DNA from: Candidatus Symbiobacter sp.
Lineage (GTDB): Bacteria > Pseudomonadota > Alphaproteobacteria > Elsterales > Elsteraceae
Direction of reading: 5' to 3'
Length of the DNA: 16,615 nt
NCBI GenBank assembly: GCA_030054015.1
Contig: JASGCR010000012.1
Location: 1 to 16,615 of the forward strand
In this document: one piece after another, positions 13,834-16,615 of the stretch
How positions within the stretch are numbered: position 1 is the stretch's first letter
Layout of the letters: each line of letters begins with the position of its first letter
Notes under the pieces: generated by a model
What the model was told of the DNA's origin: nothing
The model's input: only the letters and a program-made list of their open reading frames with translations
The model's database searches: none
Made by a program: the position numbers and the translations under genes

Positions 13834-14937
13834 ATGGCGGAATTAACCCTAAATAAAATCGTTAAACGCTATGACACCGGCAATCAAGTCATACATGGCA
13901 TCGACCTCGCGGTCAAAAATGGCGAGTTTGTGGTGTTTGTCGGGCCGTCGGGCTGTGGCAAATCAACCTTGCTGCGCATGATCGCCGGGTTGGAATCCAT
14001 CACCGCCGGAGACATTTCAATCGACGGCATCCGCGTCAATGACATGCCGCCACGGGCGCGGGACATTGCCATGGTGTTCCAGGACTACGCCCTTTATCCC
14101 CATAAAAACGTGTTTGAAAATATGGCGTTCGGCTTGCGCTTGCGCAAAATGCCGGCGGAGGAAATCAACCGCCGCGTCAATGAAGCCGCCAAAATGTTGC
14201 AATTGGAAAACATGCTGACGCGCAAACCGCGTGACATGTCGGGCGGGCAACGCCAACGCGTGGCGATGGGGCGGGCGATTGTCCGCAACGCCAAACTCTA
14301 TCTCTATGACGAGCCGCTCTCCAACCTGGACGCGCAATTACGTACCGAAATGCGCAGCGAAATTAAAAGGCTGCACCAACGTTTGGGGGCGACTTCGGTC
14401 TATGTCACCCACGACCAGGTCGAAGCCATGACGCTGGCTGATCGCATCGCCGTGTTGTCGGCGGGACGTTTGATGCAATATGACACACCCGAAGCCATTT
14501 ATGACCGCCCCGCCGCCAAATTCGTCGCCGGATTTACCGGCTCGCCGCCGATGAATTTTATTTCCGCGAAAATTGAAGGGGCGGGCGAAAATTTGCAATT
14601 ACAATTGGCGGCGGGGATCGCCATGCCCTTGCCCCCCGCTTATCGCCCATTCGCCGCGTCCTATCACGGCAAAGCAATTGAACTGGGCATCCGTCCCGAA
14701 GATGTTGCGCTGGCCGGATCAAACCCTCCGCATTTTGCCGCAATCGCGGCGGAAATAACCTTAATCGAACAATTGGGCGCAGAAAAATTGATTTTCCTTA
14801 AAATCGGACATCAGCAATTGATTGGTCGATTTAGTAATGATATAAAGCCAAAACTGGGTGAGATGGTAAAATTAGGGCTTAACCTTAATAAGATTCATCT
14901 TTTTGATCCCCAAAGCGGCGACGCCTTGCGCCCCTAA
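13834..14937 (+). CDS. Sugar ABC importer ATPase (MalK/UgpC type)
   Basis: 367 residues. It energises uptake from the cytoplasmic face of a type I importer. Walker A GPSGCGKST is at 37-45, the Q-loop FQDYALYPH at 82-90, the signature MSGGQRQRVAMGRAI at 135-149 (Met in place of the usual Leu), Walker B LYLYDEP at 155-161 with catalytic Glu160, the D-loop SNLD at 163-166 and the H-loop His193 (VTHDQ). Residues from about 235 form the OB/TOBE regulatory domain typical of MalK/UgpC, with the IRPEDV motif. GGGAGG precedes the ATG. The binding-protein gene follows by 47 bases. No permease gene is inside the window. Confidence 0.93.
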   Translation: MAELTLNKIVKRYDTGNQVIHGIDLAVKNGEFVVFVGPSGCGKSTLLRMIAGLESITAGDISIDGIRVNDMPPRARDIAMVFQDYALYPHKNVFENMAFGLRLRKMPAEEINRRVNEAAKMLQLENMLTRKPRDMSGGQRQRVAMGRAIVRNAKLYLYDEPLSNLDAQLRTEMRSEIKRLHQRLGATSVYVTHDQVEAMTLADRIAVLSAGRLMQYDTPEAIYDRPAAKFVAGFTGSPPMNFISAKIEGAGENLQLQLAAGIAMPLPPAYRPFAASYHGKAIELGIRPEDVALAGSNPPHFAAIAAEITLIEQLGAEKLIFLKIGHQQLIGRFSNDIKPKLGEMVKLGLNLNKIHLFDPQSGDALRP

Positions 14938-14984
14938 GGGAGATTAAAAACCATAGCAATTGTCAACCAAAAGAGGAGACGCAC

Positions 14985-16274
14985 ATGACAGAGACCCCGA
15001 AATTAAGCCGATTCACAAGCTTCGCCGCGATGATCTTCGCTGCCGCCTGGATGACCGCCGCCGCCCCCGCCGCCCGTGCCGAGACGAATTTGCGGGTGTT
15101 TTCCGGCGGGCAAAATCAACGCCCTGATTTGATGCGCAAATTATTCGACGATTATCAAAAAGCCAATCCCGGCATCAAAATCGATATTGAAACCGGCGGC
15201 GCAACCTCGGAATTGCAACGGCAATATCTGTCAACCGTGTTGAATGCGGGCGATTCGACCATCGATATTTTCATGATCGATATTGTCAACCCAGCCCAAT
15301 ATGCCAAAGCGGGCTGGTTGGAACCGCTGGATGGTTATCTTGGCGACGAAGCCAAGACGATTATGAAGAAATACCTGCCGGTTTATGCCCAGGCCAATGT
15401 GATCGACAATAAAATCGTCGCCTTGCCCGCTTTTGCCGATGCCATGTTTATGTATTATCGCAAAGATTTACTCGATAAATACAAAATCAAACCGCCCGCC
15501 ACTTGGGATGATTTGACGAAAGCCGCCATGACCATCCAAAAAGGCGAAAATGAGCCGAACTTACAAGGCCTGTCATTCCAGGGCGCACCGATTGAGGGGG
15601 CGGTGTGTACGTTTTTGCTGCCTTATTGGGGGCAAAATAAAGAATTTACCGATGCGAAGGGGCGTTTGACATTAGACCTGCCCGCCGCCGAGGCCGGCAT
15701 GAATATGTGGCTCGATATGGTCGATAAGGGTGTCGCCAAGAAAAACATCGCCGAAGTCAACACCCCCGCCACCGTCACCGAATTTAAGGCCGGCCATGTC
15801 GTGTTTGCGATTAATTGGGGCTTTGCCTGGGATCGCTTCCAATCGGATGAGGACAGCAAGGTCAAAGGCAAAGTCGCCGTGATTCCCCTACCCGCCATGA
15901 AGGGCGGCAGGAGCGCGACCTGCGTCGGCGGCTGGCAATGGACGGTATCGGGTTTTTCAAAGAATAAAAGCGATGCCGCCAAATTGGTGCGGTACATGTC
16001 AAATCCGGCGGTCGCCAAGTTTTTAGCCACCGAGGGTTCGCTTTTGCCGGTTTTCCCGCAAACCTATAGCGATAAAGATGTGTTAAAGGTTAATCCTTGG
16101 TTTGCCGCCGCTTTGCCAGTGGTCGAAGCCGGGAAATCGCGGCCCGTCACGCCGCAATATGCGCAGATTTCGGATTTAATCAAAAACACCACCAGCGCGA
16201 TGCTGGCCCGGATTAAATCGGTCAAAGACGGCGTGGCGGAGATTAATGCCAAAGCGGGACAGATTCTGCCATAG
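14985..16274 (+). CDS. Extracellular solute-binding protein, family 1 (sugar-type ABC importer)
   Basis: 429 residues. The Sec signal peptide has a hydrophobic core around AAMIFAAAWMTAAAPAA and a likely AxA cleavage after ARA (residue 32) before ETNL. There is no lipobox Cys, so the protein is free in the periplasm. The mature start NLRVFSGGQNQRPDLMRKL and the blocks YQKANPGIKIDIE, IDIFMIDIVNPAQYAKAGWLEPLD, VALPAFADAMFMYYRKDLLDKY and PPATWDDL are classic for the maltose/trehalose/glycerol-phosphate cluster. GAGGAG lies upstream of the ATG. It should pair with the ATPase encoded upstream; the cognate permeases would be expected beyond 16615 or elsewhere. The ligand cannot be read from the sequence. 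Confidence 0.92.
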   Translation: MTETPKLSRFTSFAAMIFAAAWMTAAAPAARAETNLRVFSGGQNQRPDLMRKLFDDYQKANPGIKIDIETGGATSELQRQYLSTVLNAGDSTIDIFMIDIVNPAQYAKAGWLEPLDGYLGDEAKTIMKKYLPVYAQANVIDNKIVALPAFADAMFMYYRKDLLDKYKIKPPATWDDLTKAAMTIQKGENEPNLQGLSFQGAPIEGAVCTFLLPYWGQNKEFTDAKGRLTLDLPAAEAGMNMWLDMVDKGVAKKNIAEVNTPATVTEFKAGHVVFAINWGFAWDRFQSDEDSKVKGKVAVIPLPAMKGGRSATCVGGWQWTVSGFSKNKSDAAKLVRYMSNPAVAKFLATEGSLLPVFPQTYSDKDVLKVNPWFAAALPVVEAGKSRPVTPQYAQISDLIKNTTSAMLARIKSVKDGVAEINAKAGQILP

Positions 16275-16283
16275 CGTGGGCGT

Positions 16284-16503
16284 GAGGAAGGTCTGGATAA
16301 GGCGAAAGTTTATTTACCCCCCCTTCTTTAGAAGGGGGGGATAGAAAAGCTTGGCGAGTGCTTACGAGCCAAAGCTTTTCTTGGGGGGGTTGGTGTAAGT
16401 TTTTGATTTTATTAATATATTTTCAACCTCACAACCCCCCCAAGTTGAGCTAAGTTGCTTCGCAACCAAGCTCAACTATCCCCCCCTTCTAAAGAAGGGG
16501 GGG
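16284..16503. repeat. Second complete family 1 repeat, with a terminal module at its left
   Basis: A reverse terminal module (16284-16300) leads into terminal hairpin 16317-16340. The outer stem 16331-16344 pairs with 16476-16489 (14 bp). Arm 1 is 16345-16379 (AAAAGCTTGGC with GCCAAAGCTTTT). The central stem 16380-16392 pairs with 16432-16444 (13 bp). Arm 2 is 16445-16475 (TTGAGCT with AGCTCAA, inner TTGC/GCAA). The right terminal hairpin is 16480-16503. Topology equals the 13579 copy, but both arms and the central loop differ in sequence. Confidence 0.9.
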
Positions 16504-16511
16504 TAAAACTA

Positions 16512-16550
16512 GACTAATTCAGACTTTCCTTAGGGAAGCTCTGAACAAGT
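16512..16550. repeat. Intact terminal-module palindrome between two family 1 repeats
   Basis: GACTAATTCAGACTTTCC, the centre TTAG and GGAAGCTCTGAACAAGT form an imperfect inverted repeat. Elsewhere in the window this palindrome is split by other elements (for example at 4200/4345). Here it is whole and joins the end of one family 1 copy to the start of the next. Confidence 0.7.
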
Positions 16551-16565
16551 AGCAAAAGTCACTGA

Positions 16566-16615
16566 CCCCCCCTTCTTTAGAAGGGGGGGATAGAAAAGCT
16601 TGGCGAGTGCTTACG
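16566..16615. repeat. Third family 1 repeat, cut by the window end
   Basis: These 50 bases are identical to 16317-16366: C7-TTC hairpin, G7, ATAG, AAAAGCTTGGC and the start of the arm 1 loop. It is a direct repeat 249 bases downstream of the previous copy, so the region beyond the window probably contains a tandem copy. Confidence 0.9.

Overview
The window looks like chromosomal DNA from a Gram-negative proteobacterium, most probably an alphaproteobacterium. The reasons are a glnB-glnA pair with alphaproteobacterial-type PII and class I glutamine synthetase, an outer-membrane porin with a signal peptide and a terminal Phe, a PccB-type carboxyltransferase, and a sugar-type ABC importer. Core genes are GC-rich with many GCC/GCG codons. 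A stretch at about 1.75-4.0 kb is visibly richer in A+T and is filled with toxin-antitoxin-type genes, as expected of acquired DNA. I cannot name the genus.

Layout. 1-136: remnants of intergenic palindromic repeats. 137-1663: pccB (propionyl-CoA carboxylase beta chain), followed by three 17-bp tandem repeats. 1854-2472 (+): an antitoxin-like gene overlapping a ParE toxin. 2520-3881 (-): a four-gene operon (HhH-GPD-like protein, RelE-type toxin, a 53-residue putative antitoxin missed by length cutoffs, and a ribbon-helix-helix antitoxin-like protein). 4004-4366: two abutting structured repeats. 4368-6159 (-): glnA and glnB. 6196-6473: a nested composite repeat. 6674-8673 (+): a D-2-hydroxyacid dehydrogenase and an Ldh2-family dehydrogenase. 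8847-10328: a porin. 10350-10982: a dense array of repeats. 11008-13544: an IlvD/Edd-family sugar-acid dehydratase and an HpcH/HpaI-family aldolase. 13579-13775: a G/C-tract repeat. 13834-16274: an ABC ATPase and its substrate-binding protein. 16284-16615: more G/C-tract repeats, running off the window.

Function. The right half reads as a catabolic locus: outer-membrane entry (porin), periplasmic capture and ATP-driven import (binding protein and ATPase; permeases not in the window), dehydration of an aldonic acid to a 2-keto-3-deoxy acid, retro-aldol cleavage to pyruvate plus an aldehyde, and two 2-hydroxyacid dehydrogenases. Pentonate or deoxyhexonate catabolism is the conservative reading. 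A sulfo-Entner-Doudoroff/sulfolactate route uses the same enzyme families and is a testable alternative.

The most unusual content is non-coding. At least three sequence-unrelated repeat families share one architecture: an outer stem, a side hairpin, a central stem and a second side hairpin, directly abutting with no unpaired junction bases. This is a DNA or RNA cloverleaf (perfect four-way junction). Arm sequences differ between copies while pairing is kept, including compensatory A-T to C-G changes. A shared short terminal module links the families, and elements are nested inside one another. These elements fill most long gaps between transcription units and are absent inside operons.
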